64,000 nt of DNA. It comes from Bacteroidota bacterium (GTDB lineage Bacteria; Bacteroidota; Bacteroidia; Bacteroidales; SZUA-534). Location: the NCBI GenBank assembly GCA_003250355.1, contig QKGS01000067.1:1-64000 (forward strand). Direction: 5' to 3'. Positions within the stretch are counted from its first letter, which is position 1; the number at the start of each line of letters is the position of its first letter. Shown here piece by piece: positions 41,175-50,806 of this stretch. The translations under genes were made by a program, and so were the position numbers. Under the pieces are notes generated by a model that saw only the letters and a program-made list of their open reading frames with translations, was not told the origin of the DNA and ran no database searches.

Positions 41175-42413
41175 ATGATTGAGCAAGAATACCTAAAAAA
41201 ATGTCTTTCCGAAATAGAAGGTAAACTCCAATGGGGAGCATCACATAACTGGACAAACCGAGAGTTTACAGAATTGAGTATACTTGTTAGTGAAAAATCG
41301 GGCATTTCTATTAGTACTTCATCTCTTCGACGATTATTTGGCAGGTCAACAGATTATCAGAAGCCATATAACCCTCAGCTTGAAACAAAAAATGCCCTTG
41401 CAAAATTCCTTGATTACAATAGTTGGCACGAATACAAGCAAAAAAAAATACCGGAATCAAATAAGTCGGCAATAACTAAAAAAAGAGTGTTAACTATTGC
41501 TATTATATTTGGTGTAAGTATTCTTGTAGCTATTATATTATTCTATAATATAAATATTGTTTCAAAGAATCCGTTTTTTTTAAAAGGCGATTTTAACTTT
41601 TCCGGCAAAGACCTTGTTAGCAATGAACTTCCTCACACTATACTGGTTAAATATAATGTTTCAGAGTTAGAAAAGCCTTTATATATCGATTGGGACGATG
41701 TGTCGCCCGATGCCACCGGTGGTTCTGATTATGAAATTATAACATCTGATTCAGGATCGTTTACTCATACATATTTTTTTAAAGATAAATACGATATTCG
41801 CTTGCTCGATAAAAACCACAATACAGTATCAACTTTACAAGCTATTATGTATTCCAATAGTTGGGAGTGTTATGTATATCAGGGAGAAACAAAATTACTG
41901 ACCGACTCTTTGTATTTTATATGCGATAGTGTTATGTATGCCGATAATGCTTATTTAGCAAATAAGGGCATTGACTTTACTAAACCTTATAGAGTTATTT
42001 ACCGTAATTTATCGCAGTTTAGTGCTGATGCAAATAATTATACATTTTCTGTCGATTTTTTGCCCGAGTTTCGGCAAGGATATATAGAGTGTGGTCATGT
42101 TCAAATAGAGGTAATAGGTTCCGGTGGAGGTAATCTTATTACACTTATGCAAAATGGCTGTACAGGTCAACTTGGTGCTATTTATTTAAATAAAGTAATA
42201 CTTTCCGGCAAAAAAACCGATTTGTCGGCATTTGCAGTCTCAGACCGTGTGTGGCAAAATTTAAAGCTTCATGTCCGAAACGATTCTACTTTTATATCAT
42301 TGAGAGATCAAAATATTTTAAGCATTGATTCACCATCCTCAATTGAAAATATTCTTGGTATACGTATCGAATTTCTTGGAAATGGTATGGTAAAGAATAT
42401 TTCTCTACAGTAA
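41175..42413 (+). CDS. Membrane-tethered HTH-like regulator with extracytoplasmic sensor region
   Basis: 412 residues. Residues 1-90 are cytoplasmic and look like a Cro/C1-type DNA-binding fold: NWTNREFTELSILVSEKSG, ISTSSLRRLFGRSTDY, then TKNALAKFLDYNSWHEY. One transmembrane helix lies at 105-126, preceded by TKKR (positive inside). The periplasmic ~285 residues hold a PKD-like strand set (LYIDWDDVSPDATGGSD, SFTHTYFFKDKYDIRLLD) and a concanavalin/LamG-like region (YTFSVDFLPEFRQGYIECG, WQNLKLHVRNDSTFI). No receiver, kinase or sigma domain. It sits between the GH86 gene and the CBM6/susCD units, where a hybrid two-component system or ECF sigma/anti-sigma pair would be expected, so it is probably the one-component regulator of the locus, sensing glycan. 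This is inference. Confidence 0.78.
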   Translation: MIEQEYLKKCLSEIEGKLQWGASHNWTNREFTELSILVSEKSGISISTSSLRRLFGRSTDYQKPYNPQLETKNALAKFLDYNSWHEYKQKKIPESNKSAITKKRVLTIAIIFGVSILVAIILFYNINIVSKNPFFLKGDFNFSGKDLVSNELPHTILVKYNVSELEKPLYIDWDDVSPDATGGSDYEIITSDSGSFTHTYFFKDKYDIRLLDKNHNTVSTLQAIMYSNSWECYVYQGETKLLTDSLYFICDSVMYADNAYLANKGIDFTKPYRVIYRNLSQFSADANNYTFSVDFLPEFRQGYIECGHVQIEVIGSGGGNLITLMQNGCTGQLGAIYLNKVILSGKKTDLSAFAVSDRVWQNLKLHVRNDSTFISLRDQNILSIDSPSSIENILGIRIEFLGNGMVKNISLQ

Positions 42414-42518
42414 TTTTTTCAAAACAAGAGAATTAATCATAATTAAGCGATTGATGCAAGTGGTATATAATCAGGCTATTATGATTTTTATCCAAAACCT
42501 TTCGTTTATTTGTTAAGC

Positions 42519-42555
42519 TTTGAAAAAGTTTGAGAATACTTTGATAAAGTATTGA
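42519..42555. promoter_or_regulatory. Helically phased TTTGA repeats upstream of the CBM6-protein gene
   Basis: TTTGA at 42519, 42529 and 42540 and a fourth, ATTGA, at 42551: spacings 10, 11 and 11 bases. ACTTT-GAT-AAAGT within them is a small dyad. The array ends 97 bases before the gene, suitable for an activator. Confidence 0.4.
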
Positions 42556-42651
42556 TAAGAACTAAAATCAGAATGTGTTCTATTTTCGATAATGTTGTTT
42601 TGCATTTGATGTATCAACACTCAATTTATTAAATTATAAATATTATTTGTT

Positions 42652-45459
42652 ATGAAAAGAAACACATTAAAATTAAACTTAATTGCAATATTTCTTATTG
42701 CAATATTTTATCAGAGCTTTGCAGGAGCTCCCGATTATTGGCCAGGATATGGCAGAATTGCACTTAGTTCCGATGGTAATAAGCACGACAACGACGATAT
42801 GCAGGCTACAATGATGACAATAATGATTCTAGCCAAGGCTCAATTACAAAACGAAACTGTATTATATACTTATGCCGACCATGTTTGGGGTAGTGAAGGT
42901 ACCGACCTTGCTATTATGAAAGAGAGTGCCGAAGGAGGAGGTGCAAAATTTGGCTTCACTAAAACAAATTTTATTCCCGCCGTTACATACCCCGATTCTG
43001 CGTATAATGAAATGGCAAAGGCAATAGCTGCATCAACAGCAAAAAGCCCGCTATTTATTATTGCAGCCGGCCCTATGCAGGTTGTTGGTACTGCTCTTCA
43101 GCTTGCCGGCGATGCAAACCCTGAATCATTAAATCATGTAACAGTTATTTCGCATAGCTGGTGGAATAATGTTCATGCCGATAATCCGGAAGGAGCAGGT
43201 AGTGTACATGGAGAGGAAACAGCACACTCCGGTTGGACTTGGGCTGAAATGGAAACTGCATTCGGTGATAAAGTTAACTTCAATTACATAAGTGATCAAA
43301 ATGGTACAGGTGCCAATCCATATATTACTAAAGATAAATTTAGTGCGCCCGACTGGAATTCATGGTCTTGGATGAATACCCATACCGACCCTAATGTAAA
43401 GTGGGTTTACACAAGGGGTGTTAGCAATCCTGCTGGTCCCGATTACTCCGATGCCGGTATGGCTTATTACTTTTGTGCTAACAAAGGCGATGAGTTAGGT
43501 AATCCGGTTAAACTTAAAGATTGGATAGGCAGTGCAGTTATTAATACAATTGACTCTACTACTAATACAGAAATTGAAGGTCCTGTTCATTGCATTACTA
43601 TAATGTCGAAAGATTTTGACAAATATAAAAGTATGGGGGCAGGATTTTTAAATGCTGACCTTGCTGCTGTTCCAAATGTGCCTGCCGGAAGTGCTAATGT
43701 TGGAGCAACTGTATTGTCGTGTCCTCCTCCTGCAGGTACTCCGGGAACATCAGTTGCATGGAGTGCTGCCGAAGAAATATATACAGGCCCTGCAATGAGC
43801 GCAGTTTTTCGTTTGAATACCATGCTCGAAAGTGATGGCGAATGTACCTATAAAGTATTAGTTAATGGAAATTTTGTAGGTGAAATAACCAATCCGAGAA
43901 ATCAACACGGAGAATCAGGAGCTCTTCCTGAGTACAGTATTTATACAAAGCTTGTTAGTGCTACCGGTATTGGAATTAAATATGGCGATACTATTCGTGT
44001 TGAATTTAATAATATTTCAAATAAACTGCATACTGAAGGAGCCGGTCATGCTACTGCCCGCGGTCGTTGGGAAAGTATTGAAGTATGTTCAGCAAACGAT
44101 ACTCCTATAACTTGCGAGGGTGCTTCAGGTGCATTTATTGAAAAAGATGGTTTGCTTATTATTGAAGCTGAAAGTGTTGAAAATTATGAGTCAAAAGGAT
44201 TTAAACTATATAATAAATCGGTAGGCTCGTCTCCAACAGGTGATGGTTTTTTACGCTACGAAGGCCCCGATAATATGGGAGCTCAGGTGGCTGCAAATAC
44301 ACTTAGTTATAAAATACAAATTAATAATCCGGGTGAATATAATTTTGTGTGGCGCAATGTTCGTGATCCTAATGCTACCACCGGTGATGCTGCTAACGAT
44401 AGCTGGCTTTTAATTAAAGGCGACGGTTGTTCTTTTTACGGCCGTTTAGCAACTGATCCTATATCACTTTCAAAACATACAAAAATGTGGGTGCAAAAAA
44501 GTGAATTTGTATATGAGTGTTATGGTGAAACACACGAACATGGAGCTACGCAAAATGGTATGGCAATATTTGCAAACTTCGATAAAGCAGGAGAGTACAC
44601 CATTGAGTTTGGAGGACGCTCAAATGGTCATAGTGTAGATAGAATTGTACTTTACAAAAGCGACATGAAAGATTATGCAATTAATGTTTTATCGCCCGAA
44701 TCGGGTCGTACCGACTGTGACCTCAATAAAGAACTACCGGTTATTATTGCTCCTGAAATACCAAATGACAATCCAAATCCAAGCCCGGAGCAGGGAAATA
44801 TAATAACTATTGAAGCCGAAACATACACTTCAACCGGAGGTACTTTTGACGATGCAGCATGTTGCGGCGGTCCCGGTTTAGGCGTAAAAAATGCAACAAC
44901 AGGAATTAACTATGTAAACTCAGGCGATTATGTTACTTATAATGTAACCATTCCTAAAACCGACTATTATTATGTAACCTATTATTTGTCAACCCCTTCT
45001 ACCGGAGCTACCATTGCTTTTTACGACGGGGCTACAAAGCTGAATACTTCAACTGTACCCAATAACGGTGAATGGGATTCATACTATGGATTCTATATGC
45101 AGCAAACTGTTTTGCTTACCCAAGGTGAGCATACTATAAAAATAGAAGCCGGAGGAAACGATTGGGCATGGAATCTCGATAAGTTCACATTGCAAGAAGA
45201 TGTAAATAATGAACCAACCTCAGCAACTGATTATGTTGTAGAACTTTTCGAAGTATATCCTAATCCTTTTAACGATATACTAAATGTAGTTTCAGGTGAT
45301 GATTTAAGTGAAATTGCCATTTTTCAAGCTGATGGCCAAATGGTAAAAAAATATTCACAAATAAATTCTAAAGAGTTCAGCTTTTCTACATCAGAATTAA
45401 ATGGCGGTATATATTTCATTAAAATAAATAATTGCTTTACGCAAAAAGTAGTAAAGTAA
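42652..45459 (+). CDS. T9SS-exported multidomain protein with CBM6, galactan-locus member
   Basis: 935 residues. Signal peptide ends near QSFAGA. Residues ~30-340 form an alpha/beta domain with an Asp-rich loop DGNKHDNDD (41-49) and LYTYADHVWG, FIIAAGPMQVVGTALQLA, VISHSWWNN; the Asp cluster recalls nucleoside-hydrolase-like folds, but I cannot assign it. Next come two carbohydrate-binding-like beta regions (~345-480, ~485-690; the second starts LLIIEAESVENYESKGF). A clear CBM6 follows (IITIEAETYTSTGGT, VNSGDYVTYNVTIP, WAWNLDKFTL; ~745-860), and a T9SS sorting domain ends it (EVYPNPFNDILNVVSG to CFTQKVVK). It is probably a surface galactan-binding or -cleaving protein, possibly with a new catalytic domain. 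Confidence 0.8.
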   Translation: MKRNTLKLNLIAIFLIAIFYQSFAGAPDYWPGYGRIALSSDGNKHDNDDMQATMMTIMILAKAQLQNETVLYTYADHVWGSEGTDLAIMKESAEGGGAKFGFTKTNFIPAVTYPDSAYNEMAKAIAASTAKSPLFIIAAGPMQVVGTALQLAGDANPESLNHVTVISHSWWNNVHADNPEGAGSVHGEETAHSGWTWAEMETAFGDKVNFNYISDQNGTGANPYITKDKFSAPDWNSWSWMNTHTDPNVKWVYTRGVSNPAGPDYSDAGMAYYFCANKGDELGNPVKLKDWIGSAVINTIDSTTNTEIEGPVHCITIMSKDFDKYKSMGAGFLNADLAAVPNVPAGSANVGATVLSCPPPAGTPGTSVAWSAAEEIYTGPAMSAVFRLNTMLESDGECTYKVLVNGNFVGEITNPRNQHGESGALPEYSIYTKLVSATGIGIKYGDTIRVEFNNISNKLHTEGAGHATARGRWESIEVCSANDTPITCEGASGAFIEKDGLLIIEAESVENYESKGFKLYNKSVGSSPTGDGFLRYEGPDNMGAQVAANTLSYKIQINNPGEYNFVWRNVRDPNATTGDAANDSWLLIKGDGCSFYGRLATDPISLSKHTKMWVQKSEFVYECYGETHEHGATQNGMAIFANFDKAGEYTIEFGGRSNGHSVDRIVLYKSDMKDYAINVLSPESGRTDCDLNKELPVIIAPEIPNDNPNPSPEQGNIITIEAETYTSTGGTFDDAACCGGPGLGVKNATTGINYVNSGDYVTYNVTIPKTDYYYVTYYLSTPSTGATIAFYDGATKLNTSTVPNNGEWDSYYGFYMQQTVLLTQGEHTIKIEAGGNDWAWNLDKFTLQEDVNNEPTSATDYVVELFEVYPNPFNDILNVVSGDDLSEIAIFQADGQMVKKYSQINSKEFSFSTSELNGGIYFIKINNCFTQKVVK

Positions 45460-45492
45460 CAGTATCCCTCCAAATATTAATAAGTAGTTCCT

Positions 45493-45525
45493 AAGGAAGA
45501 CTCATTATCCCCGAGTCTTCCTTTT
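45493..45525 (+). terminator. Terminator after the CBM6-protein gene
   Basis: AAGGAAGACTC and GAGTCTTCCTT form a perfect 11-bp stem around a 9-base loop, followed by Ts. Confidence 0.92.
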
Positions 45526-45547
45526 GTGTGTAAAATAATAGGGTATT

Positions 45548-45593
45548 CATATTATTAATGGTCATATTATTAAAAACTAAAATTATTAATATG
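45548..45593. promoter_or_regulatory. Three copies of an AT-rich 11-mer upstream of susC
   Basis: CATATTATTAA at 45548-45558 and 45563-45573, and ATTATTAATATG (reverse orientation, one mismatch) at 45582-45593. They end 38 bases before the -33 element, a place where an activator could bind. Apart from these, the terminator and the promoter, the 355-base gap shows no gene. Confidence 0.4.
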
Positions 45594-45631
45594 AACAAAA
45601 CCCCGATAGCGTAAAATATAGGCTCAAAACC

Positions 45632-45661
45632 TTGAATTATTTTTGAAATAAGCTATATTTG
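45632..45661 (+). promoter_or_regulatory. Promoter of susCD
   Basis: TTG (45632-45634), 19 bases, TATATTTG (45654-45661): perfect consensus. A TCAAAA-N11-TTTTGA dyad (45624-45646) straddles the -33 element. The leader is about 148 bases. Confidence 0.75.
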
Positions 45662-45815
45662 TGTTTTTAGAACAAAAATATGTTTTTTAACATTCACTCT
45701 ATGCTAACGTTTGAATTTGAGAAACAAAAGAATAGCTAATACAGGAAGCTCTTGCCGGGCTTAGTATTTATATATTAAAGTGTAGTAAATTTTTAAATTA
45801 AACTCAAAAAAGACT

Positions 45816-48800
45816 ATGAAGAAAAACAAACTCAACAGCTTTAATCAAAAGCTTTTAGTATTGTTAGCAATCTTCACAGTATCAGTTTCATCTGTATTTG
45901 CACAGAAAACCATAACTGGTGTTGTTAAAGATTCTGACGGCGAACCTCTTCCGGGGGTTAACGTAATTATTGAAGGTACTACCACTGGTACCATTACCGA
46001 CTTTGACGGTAACTACTCTATTGAAGTACCATCTGACAATTCGGTACTTATATTCTCAATGGTAGGTATGGCTACCGAGAAAGTTGCTGCAGGTTCTGTA
46101 ACAGGTGAACCTATGATGCTTCTGCCCGACTTAGTAGGCCTTGACGAAGTAGTTGTTGTAGGTTACGGTACACTTAAAAAGAAAGATATTACAGGTTCAG
46201 TTTCATCTATTGGAACTGATGATATCTTAACATCTCCTATTACCTCTCTTGATGCCGGTCTTCAGGGTAAAATGCCGGGGGTCACTCTGCAGCAAAGTAC
46301 AGGAGCACCTGGGGCAGCAATGAAAATGCGTATTCGTGGTAGCTCTTCTATTAATTATTCAAATGAACCTCTATACGTAATAGATGGTTTTGTTGGTGGA
46401 GATATGACTAGTGTTAACCCGGGTGATATTGAGCGAATTGATATCTTAAAGGATGCTTCTGCTACGGCTATTTATGGTTCTCGTGGATCGAATGGAGTTG
46501 TTCTTATAACTACTAAAACAGCTAAAGCTGGAGAATTCCGTATTTCTCTCGATGGAACATGGGGTATTAGTCAGCAAATAAAAGATATAGAAGTTCTTGA
46601 TCGTGGCACAAGAGCATTCTTAATTAATGAAAGTGCAAAAGATGCTGCAAGCATAGCTACAGATCCTAATGATATAAGGAACTATTTTACCGATGCGCAA
46701 GTGGATTCTTTAAAAGCATTGCCTACACAAAATCCATTCGACTATATTACTAGGACTGCTTTTACACAAAATTATAATTTATCTATGTCAGGAGGTACTG
46801 ATAAAATAACTTATATGCTATCTGGAGGTTATATTAATGAAGAGGGTATTATTAAAGAATCATTCAGAAAAAAATACTCTATTCGTTCAAATGTTAAAGC
46901 TGATATTAAGCCTTGGTTAGATATTAAGTTTAATACTTATGCTACGCACGATAATTCGATGCATACCGACCCTAACCACCGTGCTATTTACGATTGTTAT
47001 TATCATAATACAATTTGGGATATATATAAACCTGATGGTAGTTATGCAATGCCATATGGTCCTGATTTGTCAAAGGGCGATTGGGAAGGATATGGAGATT
47101 TAATTCCGGACAGACCTAACCCAATACAGTTTAATGAGTTACAGGCATTCGGTGAAAATTTGAATGAAGGAGTAACTTCATCGTTAGATCTTAATTTTAA
47201 AATAACTAAAGATCTTACATTCACAACTACTGCATCAGGTAGATATTCTTTAACTTATGAAGGAAAAACAGGATTGCCTGATGGTCGCAATATTCCTGAC
47301 GAAAATCAAATGAATGCTCAAAATGAATATCATCGTAATCGTTCATTGTTAACAACTAACATACTGAAGTACAATAAGACGATTGGGCTTCACGATATTA
47401 CTTTGACAGGTGTTTACGAGTATAGTTCGCAACAGCATCGCAGAACAATATCAAAAGTTGGTACTTTAGCATCATCACTTAACAAATGGTATGTTTTAGG
47501 TATTGGTCAGCCAACTAGTACAGAATCTTATTATTGGATTAAGCAAATTCAATCATATATGTTTAGAGGTAATTATAGTTTTGCCGATAAATATTTACTT
47601 ACAGGATCTCTTCGTAGTGACAAAACATCTGTTTTTCGTCCGGGAAATCAGACGGGAATATTTGCTGCATTTGCCGCAGGTTGGGTAATAAGCGAAGAAA
47701 ATTTTATGAGTTCTTTTGAGTGGTTAAGTAATTTAAAATTAAGAGCTGGTTGGGGACAAACTGGTAATATGGCAATTGGAGCATATGAAACTAATGTGTC
47801 GGTTCAAGCACCTTATGGTTATGGCTTTAGAGGATACTATGCTACTTATGGTTCGCAAGATGGAATTACCGGTGGTCTTATTCCTAAAAATAATACAGTA
47901 AATAAAACCATAAAGTGGGAGACTGCTGAACAAACTAATATTGGGTTCGATATAAGCCTGCTTGATGGAAAAATTAATATTACTACCGACTATTATTTTA
48001 AACAAGCAAAAGATGCGATATTACAAAAATCTATTCCTCAATACACAGGTAAAGAATTTATAACCGATAACTATGGAACTATAAATAATAAAGGATTTGA
48101 GTTTATGGTTGATTGGAGTGCAATTGAGTATACTGATTTGAAAGTTAATGTTGGTTCTAACTTATCTATAAATAGAAATAAAGTAGTAGATGTAGGTGGG
48201 GACGATAAAATATTTGTTGATGAAACAGATATAGGTAATCGACTTTATGTGTGGGGGTTAGCTGCCAATCATATGTTTGTTGTTGAAAAAGGAAAACCAT
48301 TAGGACAGCTTTATGGTTTAAAGTACAAAGGGTTGGTTCAACCAGATCAGGTTGATCCAGTTAAAGGTGTTAATGAATACCAAAGTTTTGCAGGAGAACC
48401 TCTTTATGAAGATACTGATGGTAGTGGAGTTATTGATGGAGAGGATAGGGTAGTTATTGGTAATTCACAAGCCGATTTTACATATGGCATTAATTTGAAT
48501 GTAACATATAAAATATTTAATCTTGCTATTAATGGATTAGGTTCATATGGTAACGATATATATAACTATAATCGCCATTTTATGGATGCTAATATGTCAA
48601 ATCCAAACTATGTAAACCGGTGGACTCCACAAAACCAAGGAGCTACACAGCAGAGATCTCCTGCGGGTAATAAGTATAACGATTTTTATCTTTCAAGTCA
48701 ATATATTGAAGATGGTACTTTCTTTAAAATTAAGAATGTTACACTCACATGTAATTTGCCAAAGCAATGGCTTGATTTTGTGAAAATTAATTCATTTAGC

Positions 48801-48962
48801 ATTTTTGCAAGTGCTAATAACTTATTAACATTTACAAAATATTCGGGAATTGATCCTGAAGCATCATCTACAGGAAACTCAAGTGAGGCTATGTCTGGCT
48901 TCGATGCTTATTCATACCCTCTTGCTAGAACTTATACTTTTGGATTTAAAACAAATTTTTAA
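45816..48962 (+). CDS. SusC/RagA-type TonB-dependent outer-membrane transporter
   Basis: 1048 residues. Signal peptide ending SVFAQ, then a carboxypeptidase-regulatory-like domain (TITGVVKDSDGEPLPGVNVI, FDGNYSIEV; ~30-110), a plug domain (VVVGYGTLKKKDITGSVSSI onward, with SIRGSSSIN as MRIRGSSSINYSNEPLYVID) and a 22-strand barrel ending YTFGFKTNF. The family imports oligosaccharides through the outer membrane with TonB/ExbBD energy. The downstream susD, 11 bases on, provides the lid. It is expected to import the oligogalactans released by the GH86-type enzyme. Confidence 0.95.
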   Translation: MKKNKLNSFNQKLLVLLAIFTVSVSSVFAQKTITGVVKDSDGEPLPGVNVIIEGTTTGTITDFDGNYSIEVPSDNSVLIFSMVGMATEKVAAGSVTGEPMMLLPDLVGLDEVVVVGYGTLKKKDITGSVSSIGTDDILTSPITSLDAGLQGKMPGVTLQQSTGAPGAAMKMRIRGSSSINYSNEPLYVIDGFVGGDMTSVNPGDIERIDILKDASATAIYGSRGSNGVVLITTKTAKAGEFRISLDGTWGISQQIKDIEVLDRGTRAFLINESAKDAASIATDPNDIRNYFTDAQVDSLKALPTQNPFDYITRTAFTQNYNLSMSGGTDKITYMLSGGYINEEGIIKESFRKKYSIRSNVKADIKPWLDIKFNTYATHDNSMHTDPNHRAIYDCYYHNTIWDIYKPDGSYAMPYGPDLSKGDWEGYGDLIPDRPNPIQFNELQAFGENLNEGVTSSLDLNFKITKDLTFTTTASGRYSLTYEGKTGLPDGRNIPDENQMNAQNEYHRNRSLLTTNILKYNKTIGLHDITLTGVYEYSSQQHRRTISKVGTLASSLNKWYVLGIGQPTSTESYYWIKQIQSYMFRGNYSFADKYLLTGSLRSDKTSVFRPGNQTGIFAAFAAGWVISEENFMSSFEWLSNLKLRAGWGQTGNMAIGAYETNVSVQAPYGYGFRGYYATYGSQDGITGGLIPKNNTVNKTIKWETAEQTNIGFDISLLDGKINITTDYYFKQAKDAILQKSIPQYTGKEFITDNYGTINNKGFEFMVDWSAIEYTDLKVNVGSNLSINRNKVVDVGGDDKIFVDETDIGNRLYVWGLAANHMFVVEKGKPLGQLYGLKYKGLVQPDQVDPVKGVNEYQSFAGEPLYEDTDGSGVIDGEDRVVIGNSQADFTYGINLNVTYKIFNLAINGLGSYGNDIYNYNRHFMDANMSNPNYVNRWTPQNQGATQQRSPAGNKYNDFYLSSQYIEDGTFFKIKNVTLTCNLPKQWLDFVKINSFSIFASANNLLTFTKYSGIDPEASSTGNSSEAMSGFDAYSYPLARTYTFGFKTNF

Positions 48963-48973
48963 TATTATAAACA

Positions 48974-50710
48974 ATGAAAATATATATAAATTTATTTAAA
49001 TACTTCACATTTGTTGCTATTAGCATAATGCTATTAAATGGATGTGAGATTGATGAAGGTCTTGATGGATCTATATCTGGTGAAACTATATATAGTACCG
49101 AAAATGGAGCAAATCAAGGACTAGATGGTATTATGGGGCTTTATTACAATAGTTTTCAAGGAGGTCCGCTTATTAAGGATTATTTAACAGTATTCACAGG
49201 AGCTGATGACATATCTTCAACTACAGGTCAAAATAAGTGGTATTATCGTCAGGCAGATCAATTTGACCGTAGTTCTGCAAATTCTTATGTTATGAATTTT
49301 TATGAAAATGCATATAAGTGTGTAGGTGCGTGTAATGAATTTATTGATTTTATGGATGAAGATGCTTGGAGTGATAAAATAGATAAATACCGATACTTTA
49401 TTGGGTGTGCCCGTTTTATTCGTGCTATTACATATTTTAATCTAACGAGAACTTTCAATGAAATTGCTATGCCTATTTCAAGTGAAATAGATACGGAAAT
49501 GGCAAAGAGCTCGCAGGTTCAAGTTTTAAGTCAGGTAATTGACGATTTAAAGTATGCAGCAGCTTATGTATATAATGAACAAAGAGATAAGAAAGAAAAT
49601 GTTGCTGCTCATAATATTAACGGCAGACCATCAAAACATGCGGCTTGGGCTTATATTGCAAAAGCTTATATGGCTATTGATGGTTATCCGTCTAATCAAA
49701 AATCAAATGCGAATTGGGATATGGTAAAGGCATACACCGATTCTATTATTAATGAAGGTGTGTATACTTTGCTTGATGACTATGCCGAAAACTTTGGATA
49801 CAAAGGTAAAACATTATTTGGATCTATATCTCAGCAAGATTGGGAAGGTAACGAGGAAGCAATATGGTCACTAATAGGTCAACAAGATTATTCTGGAGCA
49901 GGAAGAGGTACTCAAATCAGATGGTTTGGAGATCCATGGTTTGGTTGGAAAGATTTTGTTGTTGAGTGGAATTTTTACAATAATACTTATCGGAAAGATG
50001 ATTATAGAGGAAAATTCTCTATAACTGCTGATGCCAATTGGCCTTATATGGGATTCTCAAAATTTGATTTTGCAATTGGACAGAAGCATCCACTAGTTAT
50101 GAAGCATCAGTGGGGAGGAGTTACAGGTTCTGCTTTTAAAGTTTGGACAAATACTCCGAAACGAAACCCTGTTCCTGAACGCTTTGGAGGATATGAACAT
50201 CAATATGAACAATCAAACGATTTGCCTATTATAAGGTATGCAGAGGTTCTTTTAATGAATGCAGAGGCAAATGCCCGTTTAGGTAACACATCTGATGCAA
50301 TTGAAAAATTGAATTGGGTGCGTCGCAGAGCTTATGCTGCAGGCGTTAGTCATTATTTTGAGGCTATTGCCGATTCTATTGCATCTGGATATATTTCATC
50401 TGGATATTGGAAACTCGATAATTCAATAACCAATGTTAACGATTATCCAAAACTTGCTTCAGATACTGACAATAGCATAGAGGGGAATGCTTTGTTAACA
50501 GCTATTGTTAATGAAAGAGCAAGTGAATTTGTTGCGGAGCTTGGCGGAGTTCGTTGGTTTGACCTTGTTCGACTTGAAAAAGTATCTGATTATTCAAGAG
50601 CTGCAGACGATCCTCTTGAAATTCCAATTATTGGTTCTTCTGCCGATAAAGGACAATGGTTTTTTCCATTACCATCGCTTGAAGGGGCATACAATCCTAA
50701 TTTGCGATAA
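48974..50710 (+). CDS. SusD/RagB-type surface glycan-binding lipoprotein
   Basis: 578 residues with a lipoprotein signal (ISIMLLNGC, Cys24) and a following acidic EIDEG that suits surface export of Bacteroidota lipoproteins. The SusD fold is visible: N-terminal GLDGIMGLYYNSFQ, TPR-like helices (YRYFIGCARFIRAITYFNLTR), and C-terminal IVNERASEFVAELGGVRWFDLVR. It caps the SusC barrel and binds the glycan. Length is typical. It ends at a long-stem terminator. Confidence 0.95.
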   Translation: MKIYINLFKYFTFVAISIMLLNGCEIDEGLDGSISGETIYSTENGANQGLDGIMGLYYNSFQGGPLIKDYLTVFTGADDISSTTGQNKWYYRQADQFDRSSANSYVMNFYENAYKCVGACNEFIDFMDEDAWSDKIDKYRYFIGCARFIRAITYFNLTRTFNEIAMPISSEIDTEMAKSSQVQVLSQVIDDLKYAAAYVYNEQRDKKENVAAHNINGRPSKHAAWAYIAKAYMAIDGYPSNQKSNANWDMVKAYTDSIINEGVYTLLDDYAENFGYKGKTLFGSISQQDWEGNEEAIWSLIGQQDYSGAGRGTQIRWFGDPWFGWKDFVVEWNFYNNTYRKDDYRGKFSITADANWPYMGFSKFDFAIGQKHPLVMKHQWGGVTGSAFKVWTNTPKRNPVPERFGGYEHQYEQSNDLPIIRYAEVLLMNAEANARLGNTSDAIEKLNWVRRRAYAAGVSHYFEAIADSIASGYISSGYWKLDNSITNVNDYPKLASDTDNSIEGNALLTAIVNERASEFVAELGGVRWFDLVRLEKVSDYSRAADDPLEIPIIGSSADKGQWFFPLPSLEGAYNPNLR

Positions 50711-50714
50711 TGTT

Positions 50715-50760
50715 TTAAAAAAAAAGAGGATAAAAAATTTTTTATCCTCTTTTTTTTTTT
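50715..50760 (+). terminator. Strong terminator after susD
   Basis: A near-perfect palindrome with AAAAAGAGGATAAAAA on the left and its complement on the right, followed by a long T-run. Confidence 0.92.
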
Positions 50761-50806
50761 TAGTTTAGCTGTACTTTAAATTATTTATTAACTTAAAAAT
50801 TTTATT

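Noticed and set aside
42652-43680. Confident annotation of the N-terminal domain as a nucleoside hydrolase
   Set aside because: The Asp spacing in DGNKHDNDD differs from the DxDxxxDD motif; only a weak resemblance is recorded.
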